Shown piece by piece: positions 25,997 to 38,811 of a stretch of DNA of 64,000 nt (position 1 is its first letter; each line of letters begins with the position of its first letter). Origin of the DNA: Ecdyonurus torrentis (Eukaryota; Arthropoda; Insecta; Ephemeroptera; Heptageniidae); NCBI GenBank assembly GCA_949318235.1, contig OX439131.1:14740434-14804433 (forward strand). Reading direction: 5' to 3'. The notes below the pieces were generated by a model that saw only the letters and a program-made list of their open reading frames with translations, did not search any database and had not been told where the DNA came from. The position numbers and the translations under genes are program-made.

Positions 25997-26188
25997 TTTC
26001 CCGCCTAAAGCTGCATCCGGAGTGCTAAACCAATCAGAGAGCGTGTTATAAACCTACCAGCCAATCACAGTTGACTTTACGTAGTTAATTACACTGCATC
26101 CTCTCGAATTAGTATTGGGAGAATTGTAAATGTATAAACATATTATCTCAACCAAGAAAAATTACTTTCCCCGTAAAGTATATAAATA
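25997..26188 (+). promoter_or_regulatory. promoter-like E2F / triple CCAAT / TATA cluster
   Basis: The patch begins with TTTCCCGCC (25997-26005), an exact E2F-type site. Then come CCAATCAG (26030-26037) and CCAATCAC (26061-26068), spaced 31 bp apart on the same strand, an inverted CCAAT at 26114-26118, and TATATAAATA (26179-26188). NF-Y sites spaced about three helical turns apart next to an E2F site are characteristic of cell-cycle-regulated animal promoters. No open frame of any quality follows on either side, so this could be an enhancer, a promoter of a non-coding RNA, or a decayed promoter. The TATA word is unsurprising in AT-rich DNA. Confidence 0.45.
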
Positions 26189-27398
26189 AAAAGTTAATGA
26201 ATGTATGTAAATGTTAAGATAATCTAAATAATGTACATACTACATACTGTATACATAGTTCTATATTAATTACTTATATATACTAAAGCTTTCTCCTATT
26301 GTACGAACACTTTTGGTCATGTCGATATCTCTTAAGATTTTGATACATACACACATAATAATATATTATACGTATTCTATTTATAGATAATTAAACAAGA
26401 CGAAGCGATGTTACAAGGTGAAATTATTGAAGTGTAAACGTTTTACGCCTGACTTGAAGTAAAGGGTCTCACAAAACAAGGGTGGCAATTCATGACACGA
26501 CCAACCCTACCCTGTTTACTGCACAGTCAAGCCGAGCGTGATTCTCTCTCTCTCTCTCTTCTTCTCTGTTGTTCCTTATTGTTGATAACATGGTCTCTCA
26601 CAATATGACCTCCATACAAATCATCCAACTGGAATTTATTTCAAAAACTCACCTCATATTTCATCATTAATTAACCTCAATATCATTAGCCAAGAATTTC
26701 AATACATATATAAACAACAAAAAAATTTGAAAAGTTTGTTATTTTAAGAGTTAATATATAATGAGTTCTATAACTATTCTAAACATTCATTAAGCTTGAT
26801 TTGTTCATATAAGTTGAATTCTAAAAGTATTTAACAACTGGCTATAATCACTTATTATTTACTATAATTAGAAGGTCATTATTAGAAATATTTGTGTTGA
26901 AAATTCCTATGAAAATATTATATCATATAAATTTTAAGTTTATAATTAATTTTCACATTCATCTTAATTTAATCAAAATTAAAACACAATTTATTTAACA
27001 AAACCCCGGAGAAAAGTTAATTTTAAATATAAAATAATTATGATAAAATACACGGCAGAGTAAGAATCAAATAGAAATCTCATCAAACAGATCATTTTTT
27101 TATCACCTATTTTATCCCCTTGCTCTACATTTTTGCATATCATTAAAAAAGTAAAATGATGATAAAAACAGCAAACAAACAATAATTATTTACTATGTCA
27201 TGTTTTTTTTTAGTATTGTTGTAAGATGATAAATATTTCTCTTTTGTTTAGTTTATTGATTTAGTTTTTGTTGTAATTTTTTTTATAAATAAAAGTTTTA
27301 TTATTTTTCTAGAATTATATAACTGCACTTTAGGTAACAAAAAGAACATTTTGTGTTTTGTCAGAGGAGGTGAGATAAAACTTGTTTTAACAGCTTCG

Positions 27399-27422
27399 TC
27401 TCTCTCTCTCTCTCTCTCTCTC
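27399..27422. repeat. (CT)n microsatellite
   Basis: CT run of about 24 bp; the nearby minus-strand frame with Arg-Glu repeats derives from it. Confidence 0.9.
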
Positions 27423-28496
27423 ACTTCTAACTCAATAATCAAGGGTGCAACCTGCTTGTAGTTTTTTTGACAAGGGTGCTTTAGGAAGCAAGAAAAAATA
27501 AACGTAAAAAAAAAAAAAAAAAAAAAAATGAGGGTAGAAGAAAAGTGTCCTTTATGAAGGCACACGATATCAAGATAGAGGGTGTAGTGTACATACTACG
27601 TAGTATAAGCATGTAATATGCGTTCTTTTGCTCATAACACTATACAGTAGGTACCATACACTACACGATAGCAAGCAAACAAGCAAGTAAAAGATCGTAA
27701 AGCCAAACCGATGTAACACTAACGTCAAAGACTATGTTGTGTGCTTTACTTTGTATATTATATACTTTTCTAGTGTAGTATTAAAAAAATAAATAATAAA
27801 AAAAAGAACAACAACAAAGCTAAAAGTTTATTGTTAATATGTTACTCTTAACGTATCTTAATAACTTTTTTTTTCCTTTTTCATATGATATAAAAATATA
27901 ATATTATTTTATATAAAACATTGTTAGTGTCTATAATATTACCTGAATACATATTACTTTTATAGGATTAATATAACTTTATTATTGTAAAGGATTTTTT
28001 TTTTCGAGAAGTATAAAAGTTTTTTGTACAGAGTACATTGTAATTTTTTAAATTGTTTTGAGAATTATAAAAAAAAAATTACTTTCATATGAGATTTTTT
28101 TAAAGAAGTTATACTACATCGTATTATGTAAATATTACTGCCATGAGTACTTATACTTTCTATAAGTTATTCCGATACGTGAAATGTTTAAACTCACTTT
28201 TATCCTTTCAAAAAACTCTTACGATAATCATTTCATCCTAATTTTTTTTATCTAATTTGAAATAATAACTTTAAACTTAACCACAAGATTTTGCTTCGAT
28301 TTTCTTACTTGTGAATGAATTTAAACTACACATTAATTTTATAAAAGCTTTAAAAAGCTGGGTAAATAAAAAACCTAAATCCGTGATAGTGATAAAATAT
28401 AGTAAGAGATAAGTGTAAATTTCTACAGAATACTTTCAACGCGTAAAAAAAAGGGTCATGAAATTTAATTGGAGCAAAGTTTTATGAACTTTTGAA

Positions 28497-28610
28497 ATGT
28501 CTGTCAATTTTGTAGCTATTGCGATGGTGACATGGTACTTTACCTATGTACCGCATATGACCTTTAGTAGCGTTATTGTATTGTCGCATCGTAACTCGTG
28601 GTTAAAATAA
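28497..28610 (+). other. 37-codon open frame, possible exon or gene relic
   Basis: A G+C-richer patch reads ATG to TAA for 37 codons, including the hydrophobic-aromatic run VTWYFTYVPHM. An AG at the end of TCTGTCAATTTTGTAG (ending 28515) could serve as a 3' splice site and a GT after CGCATC (28591) as a donor. The aromatic YFTYVP string loosely recalls a membrane segment of ABC transporter subfamily A proteins, but the match is far too short to assign. A frame this long is not improbable by chance. Confidence 0.12.
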
Positions 28611-30002
28611 CGGTGGCTGAATTTTAAACAGTGCCCAAATTTATTTTTTAATCTGATACATATCTACGATTTATTACGGTTTGTTTAATAGAAAAAAAGA
28701 AGAAGTTAATTTAGCTATTTGGACACTTTTACTGTGGTAACGAGAAGCAAAGCACTTTGAAAGCGACGCCAAAGGTCAAATATGATATGAATAAGTCGTA
28801 CTAATGGTGAAATGCAATATGATCAAAGTTCCGAGTCACCGTCGATAAACACATCTCATATGACCAGGTATATATGTGTGCCGCCTTTATATTCTATAAT
28901 ATACACAGGAAAGCTTCAAAATCCGGTCAAAATAACACTATCATTTACGTCAAATTTTTTCATTAATTTCATCCATCAAAGAAAAACCAAAAGCTGGTTA
29001 AAAATACAACATGACTAAATATCATAACGCTTAGATTAAACAAATAATAATGAATAAATAATTACATTTTCTAATTATATTGTTATTTACTCTCCAAATT
29101 TAAATACTTCTATATTCAGGTTTGCTATTAATCAAAATATTTTCAAATGTTTAGGATTGTAATTAGTTTTCAGATTTCAATTAATAATCATTCAATATTA
29201 CGATTTATTGATTGTTGACATATTACATTTTACAATACAAATTTTCTATAGATCTCATAGCTGCAGTAATGCGAGCAAAATGTATTACTACAGTTAAAAT
29301 TGACCTGGAAAATTTTAGTGCATGAAATTCAAATTCAAATTTAAATTCAAATTATAGACATATAAGGAAGAAGGTGACCAGTTCTTGATGTCTTACAAAC
29401 TGAACGGTCTTGAAATAAACATTTAATATGAAGTAAAGATGAAATATTACTTAAAAGTTTAATAATGTCAAACACATCAGGCAAAAAACGATAAAAAATT
29501 TCAGTTATTCCAATTTGAAGGTACAATGTAAATGCAAAAATTCGAATTTTAGCGTTAACTCTTCAGACAAATTAGAAACTTTTATAAAAGTTACAAATTT
29601 AATGTCAAATGTCTTTTTTTTTTTTTTTTTTTTTTTTTTTCTCAATTTTTTTCTCAAATTTTTTTTTTATGTGATATTATTTGAAGCTTATAGTATTTGT
29701 TTTGCTGGCAAAAAATATCGTAGAAAAAATTATTGTAAAAATAAAGTTCCTTATAGGACTAATAACGGTACCAAGTTGGTTACCTACTACTTTAAATAAG
29801 CTAAAAAAAATTACCATCTAAAGCACACAATAGACCTCTGATACACTATCAAAACAGTTTTACCCAGTAAACACATAATAGAGGGTTAAGTACTACTTTC
29901 ATATCTTCATATGTAAATAAAGTAAAGGAGAAGAAGTAAAAGTGCATGGTAAGAAGGAAAAAAGTACGCGAAAGTATCGGGAAAATCTGCACGCTATTTT
30001 CG

Positions 30003-30007
<5 letters not shown>

Positions 30008-30070
<63 letters not shown>
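30008..30070. repeat. 63-bp poly-A tract
   Basis: The longest homopolymer in the window. It is followed about 160 bp later by a 29-bp poly-T (about 30232-30260), so the two could pair in an inverted arrangement. No retroelement body is recognised upstream. Confidence 0.95.
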
Positions 30071-30074
<4 letters not shown>

Positions 30075-30229
30075 AATTTGCAGTTTTATTCTTACGAGAA
30101 AAGCACGCTCTAAATTTAAAATGGTAAAGTAATACAATCGTGTAAACGTTTGAAAATTAAAAAAATAACAATAGTAAATAAATAAATGCACTTCGCAAGT
30201 CACTCAAGTTTATTCAAGGGCTTCCATAG

Positions 30230-30262
<33 letters not shown>

Positions 30263-30700
30263 TGTGTTTATAAGTAAAATATATTTTAGATTATGTAGAA
30301 AAAAGCATTTTTTTACCAATTCAATCAATTTTTATTTTCAATTTCCTGTTCGTTGTTTTAAATGAAGCTTTATACAAAGATTTTACATTTAGGCCTTCTT
30401 CCTTCAATAATATCACAACCGTAAGCTATAGAAGTCATTATATTTTTTACTTAAAAATTTCGATTTTGAATAAATAAAAGCTCCCACGTATATTTTACGT
30501 ATAATATTTATCAAAAACCCCTAGTTCAAATAGAATATCATGTTTTAATATAATGAATTTTTATAGTTTTTTTTTCTTTGTTATTCAAAAGGTAAAATAT
30601 TCTATACAACCTCAAAAGTCTCATATTTCAATTTAAAGGTTCATTATTATGTTTTCATCAAATCATAATTTTAATGAAACTCAAAATCACAATAAAGTTA

Positions 30701-30806
<106 letters not shown>

Positions 30807-31782
30807 AGTATATTTTATGATATTTTCTTGGGTATATAAGTTTAAAGTTAGAAACCATAATAATATTTTATAATAATAATATCATAGTATAATATCTCAG
30901 TTTCAGTTTAAACTTTTAGTTTATAATAATAACAACAACAAAAGTTCAAGTTAAAATGGATATCGAATTTCAAACAGTTTTTATATATATATATATATAA
31001 AATATAATACATTAAATTTAATATTGAATCTAGAGAATTTCTAAACTGTCTACGAACTTACTTTTAGTAAAGTATAAATTCTTGTAGAGTTACGTTAGAC
31101 AGCATTGATTGAATTGAAATAGCATTTCAATATAATATAGTCAGAATACCGTAATAAAGAAATGCCCGTATAAAAAAAGATAAGGTATAAAAATATTGCA
31201 AAACCCCAGCAAAAGTTTTCGACACTAAAGTAGAAATACATTGTAAATAGAAAAAAGTGATTTACTTTCTTTCCTATACGATTTAATATTAATTGAATAA
31301 ATTAGAGAAATAATAATCATCTTTATTTAAAATATTGAAAGGGTAACAACAGAACTAGCTTACTCGTTCACCTAACTCCATAATATCAAGTTTTTATCTT
31401 CAAGAATTCTAAATGTAGAAAATTTATAAGCGTGAAATAGAACTAAAACTTAAGATAAAATTGAATGTTATACAAACGGTATAAGTTATAATTAAAAAAC
31501 TTTAATCCTTTTTTCCATTATTTTCATAAGATTGATAGAATGAACAATTGGAAATTATTGTTCGTGTGTCAACAGAAAAGGACGTGCTGAAGATCTGTGA
31601 TGAGAGGCTCAACTTTTTTCTACTTTTACGTGATTAGCACGCTCGCTTTGAAAGCTTCTTAAGCAACTCAAAGTGCCAACTTCTAATTCCAAAGTCAACT
31701 TTTATCTTCTTCTATGAAATTTTACTTAATATTATTTCCTCTTTTTGAAAGAAGAAAAAAAAAGCCTTATTTATTATTTGCT

Positions 31783-31806
31783 CTCTCTCTCTCTCTCTCT
31801 CTCTCT
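31783..31806. repeat. (CT)n microsatellite
   Basis: CT run of about 24 bp, next to the G+C-richer patch that holds CCGGCCGG at 31840-31847. Confidence 0.9.
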
Positions 31807-33576
31807 TATTAAATTGCGGAGAAAATACAATTAGCGTGTCCGGCCGGTGGTGAACCAGACTTAAGCCTCCTCCCTTTTTTTCCTTCATCTTTCTACTTTT
31901 TATTTCTCTCTCTTTCTCTCATTTTTCTGTCTTAACATCCGTCCTTGCGTCAAGCTTTCAGTGATGACAAAAAATAAATAAATAAATAAATAAAATAAAA
32001 ATTTTATCCCAAGCTTTAAGGGAAATTCTTCAATGAAGCTTTTATGACATATTCTCCTTAATTTCTAGAATATGAAGGAAGTATAATATATAATGATACA
32101 AGAAACAACGGAAATCACAAGATTTTGCTTAAAATAGAATTTGATCCTTATCAGTCATCGTTAACCATTTTAGGGTCTAGATCATATTCACCCACACAAA
32201 TTTACTTTCTCGCTCTGTCTTCGTTTCTTTCTTTTATAATACGATTCTCCACTCTTTTTTTTTTTTTTTTTTTCAATTTCTTAAGATGTGCAAATCTAAT
32301 ATTACATAATGTTACAATTCCATCAAATATTTTAAAATGCTTTGCTTTTATTTTGATACTGCCAAGAAGTAAAATAAAAGCACAAATTTGTTGATGTGAT
32401 AGACATTAGCAGCACGATTGCATTCCAGATATCCATTTAAAAAAATGATTAAAAAAATCATTTTTGACGTGAGGTTATATATTGTTACGTTCAATAGTAA
32501 AAATAAATGGAAAGAAAAAAAAAACTTTGTTGATTACTTTGAAATAATAAATTAAGACTGACATTTTTAAAGTGAAAACTTTTATTTCTCAGGTAGATAG
32601 AAATTTGCCGAGAGTTGCATGCTAAAATTTTCTAACTTGTATTCTATACGTACAATGTTTTTCTACTTAACTGCAAGGCATGTAAGCTTGTCAGCAATCG
32701 AGTTATACAATAACGCAAGTTACTTCAAGCTGCCTCCAGCTCGCTTGATTGACCTAACTTTCAAAACAAAACTCGCAACAAAATTTCTTCTCTTACTCTC
32801 TCCTTTTTTTCCCCTTTTTTTTCTTGCTTCTATACCTTTAAATGTTTAGAAGTAGAAAATTTTATAGAATTAAACTGAAAATGTTTTCATGTTTTTGTTA
32901 ATTGTTATAGTATACAATGCTTATATATACTTACTTGGAAGGGAAGGATATAATATAATAATAGTACAATTAAGTAAATAGTATATAAAGCTAAAACAAT
33001 ACAAATATAGAACTATAATCTAATTTACATATATGAAGAAATGTAAATATGAAGTCTCTTTATTTTTCTTAAGAAATTTTACATAAAAAGATAGTGCTGT
33101 TTATGTTTGTTGTTTATTATTATTATTGTGAAATTTAATGGAGCGTTCCTAAATAACACAGTTTTAGAAATTCTTGTGTTGTAATATAAATAACGTTTTT
33201 CCTTTGTTTTGCAAACTAGTATAGAGAACAATTTATTACACATGAGCAACATTTTAATTTTCAGAACTATTTGTAGGCAAGTGAGTTATAGAATTAAAAT
33301 ACTATTATATTTTAAATTACAATATACCAACAAAAAAAATACAACTTTTTGGAAAAAATCAGTCTCAACTGAATGTATTTTGTATAAAAATAAAAATTCA
33401 GTGCATTTGTGCTTTTTTTATTTCTATAAAAAAGAAAAGAAACACAAGCAAACAAGTGACTAATAATATCAAACTGAAAGCTCTCACTTAAAATAGCTCC
33501 AATTTTGAATAGTTGATGACAGTTGAAGAGTGCTTAGTAGATAAATTGGCACTTGGCGAGATCCGTGTGTTTTATA

Positions 33577-33587
33577 TCACGTGACGT
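33577..33587. promoter_or_regulatory. E-box overlapping CRE half-site (TCACGTGACGT)
   Basis: TCACGTGA (33577-33584) overlaps TGACGT (33582-33587), so an E-box factor and a CREB/ATF factor would compete or cooperate here. The surrounding patch (33540-33660) is richer in CpG than its neighbourhood. Inference from motifs only. Confidence 0.35.
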
Positions 33588-34059
33588 ACTTAGATGTAAA
33601 TATAAACATACGTAAAACACGCGCTATAAGCACTTAACACGTTAGAGAGTATGCACTCGAGATAACTTCAAGAACTTTAACTAATCATCATTTCTAAACT
33701 TACTTTTAAAAAAAAATACAAAAATTTGATGGTGCTTATATAAAAAAAAAAGTGTTCATTTTCTAGCACTTCAAAAATTTTAACATACATTTTTTCGATT
33801 ATAAAATGTTATTCAAATTTAAATCAAAAGATCATTTTAGTTTGAAATTCACTTAGGTATTTAAAAACATTATATTTACTTTTATGTTTGTTTATGTTTT
33901 GTGTTGCAGCATCTGCATATTTTCTAATTTCAATATTGTTTCGAAACATGAGATTAGCATCATCATGATATTAGATTTTTGAAAGTAAAATTTTTGCCTC
34001 CTACGTATTTATATGAGATTTAATCTGATGCGTGTTGAGAAAACACGTAACATCCCTCC

Positions 34060-34221
<162 letters not shown>

Positions 34222-34814
34222 ATATATGCTATACTCTCTGCTTTTGTGCGTCCAGCAATACAAGGGAAGGTAATGAGAGAACCGCCTCTACCTCCCCTTC
34301 TACTTTGCTTGACAATCACTTTTTAGTGCTCTAAAATGTGTTTGCTAAAATGAAAACACCCAAATTAACTTGGATTCAACAAAATTATATGCTAATTTCT
34401 TTAGAAAACTTTTTAGTATATGAAAAAGTTTGTTTTTCATCTAATTTCTATACTTTCTATATAATATATATAACAACTAAAATAACTTTATAGTTTATCA
34501 TAATATTATAAATGTTATTTTTGATTAAATTTAATTTTTTTTTCGGAAATTTTATTTTGTTTGTCTAAGAATCAACATCAAAAAGTTTTACATGTTCTTA
34601 AGAAAATTAGTTTAACTTTTACGTATAAATAATAATCATCATTGTAATAATTCTATGAAATTTAAATACAATTATAATATTTTCTATCAATATGTTTAAA
34701 ATATATATAAATTTTCAATTTGGGTGTACCCATAATAAATGTTAAAATAAAATAAAACAAAAATTCTATTTAAAGTGAAAAAAAAAAAAAAAAAAAAAAA
34801 ACTAACATTAATGT
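34222..34814. other. AT-rich non-coding stretch
   Basis: I see nothing gene-like here. AT-rich sequence ending in a 24-bp poly-A tract near 34778-34801, directly before the first foldback element. Confidence 0.6.
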
Positions 34815-35144
34815 TTAAAGCCATAGAACACGTTCAACAAACAACTGGCCTAATGACAGGTAATATCCTAACATATATCGTAAAATCAACGTTGATTTGG
34901 CCTTAGTCATTGATTTCTAATTTATTTTTCATTCACAAAATGGCAGATGATGTTTTATAACGTCCCAGCTTGCTGGTCCACACGCGCGTGAAACAAGCGA
35001 GCTGTGATGTCTTAAAACTACCCATCTGCTATTTTGTGATTGGAAAATAAATTAGAAATCAATGACTTAGGCCAAATAAACGTTGATTTTCAGGTATGTT
35101 AGGATATATTTCAAGTTTTTGTTTAACGTGTTCAATGCCTTTAA
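34815..35144. mobile_element. TTAA foldback transposon, family A copy 1
   Basis: A 330-bp near-palindrome bounded by TTAA on both sides. The right terminus read inward on the minus strand is TTAAAGGCATTGAACACG, and the left is TTAAAGCCATAGAACACG. The arms stay complementary through ATCCTAACA, CGTTGATTTGGCC, TCATTGATTTCTAATTTATT and GACATCACAGCT-like sequence, up to a G+C-rich loop centred near 34980. It has no coding capacity. The asymmetric loop matches the complement of the loop in copy 2, so the two copies are inserted in opposite orientation. The ends resemble TTAAAGGCA-type MITEs known from several invertebrates (recollection, not a search). Confidence 0.88.
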
Positions 35145-35406
35145 GTTAATTCTAGTTAAATTAACTCAAAATAGCTTTTATCTGAACTAAATCATTTTAT
35201 ATGTTTATTTTTCAGTATGGGAACGTCTTTCATCTTATATTGACTGAGTACTTTATAGTTTCAGTTTTACTTCATGTTTGCTTGTGGCTTGATAATAGTA
35301 AGGTATGATATGTAATGAGCGGACATAGGGATTAATAGGCTGTGAATAGAAGAGAGAGTACTGAGGTTTTTGTGGCGAGAGAGCTGTCATTGTGTATGCC
35401 ACTCTC

Positions 35407-35450
<44 letters not shown>

Positions 35451-35941
35451 ATGACTAGAATAACAAAATTCTTAGGACAAAACCATCTCTTATATTTCTA
35501 TACAATCTAAAACCATATATTAATTCGTTGCCTATTCAGCAAAATAAATAAATTATTATAACTTTATTTAAAAACCTAATTAAAATAATAAACAGAAATT
35601 AAAAATAAACATGTTCATTCAAACGAGAATAAAAAAAATTGGTATTAAAATGAGCAACCTTAGGCTGTAGTCAAACATAACAGGCTACAGTTAAAAAAAA
35701 ATCAAAAGTAAGTTTTTGTTCAAATAATATCTTGCCTCAAAGCAGTACATTTCTGACTTTGTTGTATTTTTTTACTGGGCTTTATTTTAATGAGTTATGA
35801 ATGTTCTATTGAAAGAGACACATATTTCTTACTTAGTTTTACAAAATAATAATAATAATGAAATGCAATTAAAACATGCCTTTTTTCCCGTTTTTAATCT
35901 TCATTAAAATGCGTAAAATGCATATTTTTTATATCAGTTAC
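35145..35941. other. spacer between the two foldback copies
   Basis: About 800 bp without a gene. It contains a (CT)n tract at 35408-35446 and AT-rich sequence. Confidence 0.6.
35408..35446. repeat. (CT)n microsatellite
   Basis: CT run of about 39 bp lying between the two foldback copies. Confidence 0.93.
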
Positions 35942-36254
35942 TTAAAAGCGTAGAACACCTTATACAAAAAACTTGCCTAATATCCTAACACACCTTAATA
36001 CCAATGTTAATTTGTCCGGAGTCATTGATTTCTAATTTATTTTCCATTTACGAAATGTCAGTTGCGGGTTTATGACATCACAGCTAGCTTGTTTCCGCGA
36101 GCGTGGACCAGGTGAGCTGTGACGTTACAAACCCGCAACTGACATTTTGTGATTGGAAAATAAATTAGAAATCAACGACTCCGGCCAAATTAATGTTGAT
36201 ATTTATGTTAGGATATTAGGCAAGTTTTTTGTTTAAGGTGTTCAATGCCTTTAA
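35942..36254. mobile_element. TTAA foldback transposon, family A copy 2
   Basis: A 313-bp near-palindrome with TTAA at both ends and the same termini as copy 1; the right end on the minus strand reads TTAAAGGCATTGAACACC. Its arms are better preserved, for example GTCATTGATTTCTAATTT on the left and the same word, one mismatch, on the complement of the right. CAGTTGCGGGTTT is perfect in both arms. The central loop includes CGCGAGCGTGGACC. Transcribed RNA would fold into a stem of more than 120 bp and could feed small-RNA pathways. No open frame; mobilised in trans if at all. Confidence 0.88.
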
Positions 36255-36727
36255 CATTTCATAGCACGTGTCAATAAAGATACATTTCTTACCTTTTTTC
36301 CAAATCAACATTTACAGCAACATTTTTATCTGCAACAAAAGAAAAAAATATATCGTCAATTTTAAAAATCACAAAATGTTGTTTACTTTTTATATTCTAC
36401 TTCACTTGATTGACAATGATTTTTTTTTTACGGATTCTCTATTTTTTAAAGACTTCGATATATATTTTATTTTTTTCTTTAATAATAAAAAATTCTTTCT
36501 TATATTCTTCTTTTCTCTTCTTAATTTTTATATGTTATTTCAAAGAAAAAAAAAAAGCAATAAAGCTCTTACTTTTTTTTTTCTTCTACTCTCTCTTATG
36601 TAGTGAAAACCTACACCGACACAAACTAATCAGAAATATTTGAGCCGGTAAAATGAGAAAAAAAAATCTACCAAAAATCTTGAAGACTCTGAGTGTAGGA
36701 GAGATGAGGCATCAACTTTTTCCTCAT

Positions 36728-36752
36728 TCTCTCTCTCTCTCTCTCTCTCTCT
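36728..36752. repeat. (CT)n microsatellite
   Basis: CT run of about 25 bp at the left edge of the X-box-bearing patch. Confidence 0.9.
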
Positions 36753-36814
36753 TACTCCCTGCCACATATATACACACAGTCGTATTTCATTTTATGAAAC
36801 TCGCTCGCTTTTCC

Positions 36815-36833
36815 CGTCACCATAGCAATGACG
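36815..36833. promoter_or_regulatory. RFX-like X-box inside CGTCA/TGACG inverted repeat
   Basis: CGTCACCATAGCAATGACG combines an RFX X-box-like core (GTCACCATAGCAAT, one base from consensus at its end) with CRE half-sites CGTCA and TGACG facing each other at its ends. A second X-box-like word, GTTTCTATAGCAAC, lies at 37041-37054. Promoter-like, but no gene start is visible nearby. Confidence 0.4.
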
Positions 36834-37040
36834 AGTGGTCAGCAAGGGAGGTGGACAAAAGCTCACCCTACTCTGTAAATTCTCTGCACATTCACACACA
36901 GAAATAATACCCAGGTAGGGTAGAAAGTAGAAACTGCACACAGAAAAAAAAGAGAGAAAAAAAATTAAAATTTCTTCAGTAACAGAATGAAATATGGATC
37001 TTTATAAACCGACAAGGTGAGGTTGTCAGGTATAAATTTA

Positions 37041-37054
37041 GTTTCTATAGCAAC
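37041..37054. promoter_or_regulatory. RFX-like X-box
   Basis: GTTTCTATAGCAAC deviates from the X-box consensus by one base in the left half-site and lies about 225 bp from the X-box at 36815. An ETS-like CCGGAAA follows at once. Confidence 0.3.
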
Positions 37055-37937
37055 CGGAAAACTCGTCAACTCACTCAACTATAAGCAATAACTTTTCATC
37101 AAAATATATTATATTTTCATTTTATTATTATTATTTTTTTACCTTAACCTTTTTGAACATATATATAAATCTAATCAAATTAAAATAATGTTATACATAG
37201 CCATTTATTTTTATACATAAAAATTACCTTTAAAGTATTGAAAAATGCCAAGAAAAAAAATATAAATATTTTTATTTTGACATCTTACTGCCGGGGGAAA
37301 ATACTTTTAAGCTTATATTTTATGTAAAAAAAATTCTAAGAAGAAAATAAAAAAGGGGGGATATGATTTTAATATATGTGTGGAACACCACTATTATAGC
37401 ATTGCAAAAAAGATAAAAAACAAAAATTAATGGTTAAATGATAAAATTTGAGAGATGTGACCTTGTATATTTATTTAATTTTATATTCAAGTGCGAGGAA
37501 AAAGTCAGGGGAGTTTTAACTCAATTAGAATAAATGTCTAATCCAATCGGGAGCTAATCTAATTAGAGATTGCCATTAAAAAAGTGACAGGCGAAATGTC
37601 AAGATTTCAAATTAGTTTGCTGTTGATAGCATTTGGTATATTTAAAATTCATTTTATCTCTCTCTTAAATTCCTTATTATTATAATTGAAATGGGATTTA
37701 ACCTTCTATTTTAAATACAGTTTATTTCTTCTTTTTTTTTCTTTTAATTTTGTAATGGGTTGAAAATAATAATAGAATAGTTTTTGCTCTTTTTTTAGAG
37801 TGATTATTTTTAAATATACATTTCTTTGAGCTAATTTATTTAATTCAGTCATTTTTCTTTATCTGAATGGAGCCGGGCTGACCATGAGACTAAGGATTAA
37901 TCATTAATCATCCCTTGGGTTACTACTGATTTCTAAG

Positions 37938-38032
37938 TTAAAGGACTCAGGACCGCACGCAAAAGGGGGCAACACCGCGACACCCCTTGTAATAAGCCTT
38001 TTACCGTTGATCATACCGCACACGTCCTTTAA
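37938..38032. mobile_element. possible 95-bp TTAA mini-element
   Basis: The segment starts TTAAAGGAC and ends GTCCTTTAA, a perfect nine-base terminal inverted repeat that includes TTAA, around a G+C-rich interior (ACCGCAC occurs twice). The TTAAAGG start is shared with families A and B. It may be a deletion derivative of a larger element or a chance pairing; there is only one copy in the window. Confidence 0.3.
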
Positions 38033-38760
38033 TTGCCCACCAGGCTTTGTATTTTGTGGTTGTGTGATAGTTCTATTAGTAAGGTCCTTTATATATGTTT
38101 TTAGAACGTCCAGCTTGATGAAATTTGGGTATGTTACAGCAAATCATTATAGGTTTAAAGACTGTATTTTATGAGTCAAAATTCCTGAGGAAACCTGCAA
38201 AAACAATAGGTGTGGTTCTTAACCTACTGCAGAATCCTCTGCCAGTTTGTTTTTTATTGTCTATTTATAGCCAAAGGTGATATCTTGAAACCAAGATTTA
38301 TAAATGCACAATATATTACTGTACCTAACATTTGTTTTTAAGAAACTTAAATTCAAGTGTATCTATTGTAAAATACAAGGATTCATGTACCTGACATATG
38401 TAGTAATTATTTTCCGTGCACTATATTACTTTGCCTAACATTTGTACTTAAGAAACTTGTATTGTTACGAAAAAAATCTTATCTTCGAGACTGATGTATG
38501 AAATATAAAAAAAATATATTATGATTTTAAAAATGCATAGCAAAAAAAAAAAACAATATCTGTAAATGACAACAATTTTTTTTTTGTACTTCAATAATAC
38601 GATGATTTATTTTTTATTTTAGAAGTTGACATAAAAATATATATCAAGTTATATTTTTGAATTATCTTTGGTGTATGTATCTCACTTGATGCCTTAAACA
38701 GCTGTTTATTGTTTGTTTAAGTCAGAAGAAGAAGAAGAGATGCAAGTAAGTTGAAGTGCA

Positions 38761-38768
<8 letters not shown>

Positions 38769-38806
<38 letters not shown>
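38769..38806. repeat. (GA)n microsatellite
   Basis: GA run of about 38 bp. Confidence 0.93.

Positions 38807-38811
<5 letters not shown>

Noticed and set aside
30008..30260. Poly-A followed by poly-T as a LINE or SINE insertion
   Set aside because: No recognisable retroelement body, promoter box or target duplication between or beside them.
36653..36907. 84-codon frame including LARFSRHHSNDEWSAREVDK
   Set aside because: Crosses a (CT)n tract and has no splice or conserved features; the same DNA is better explained as an X-box-bearing regulatory patch.
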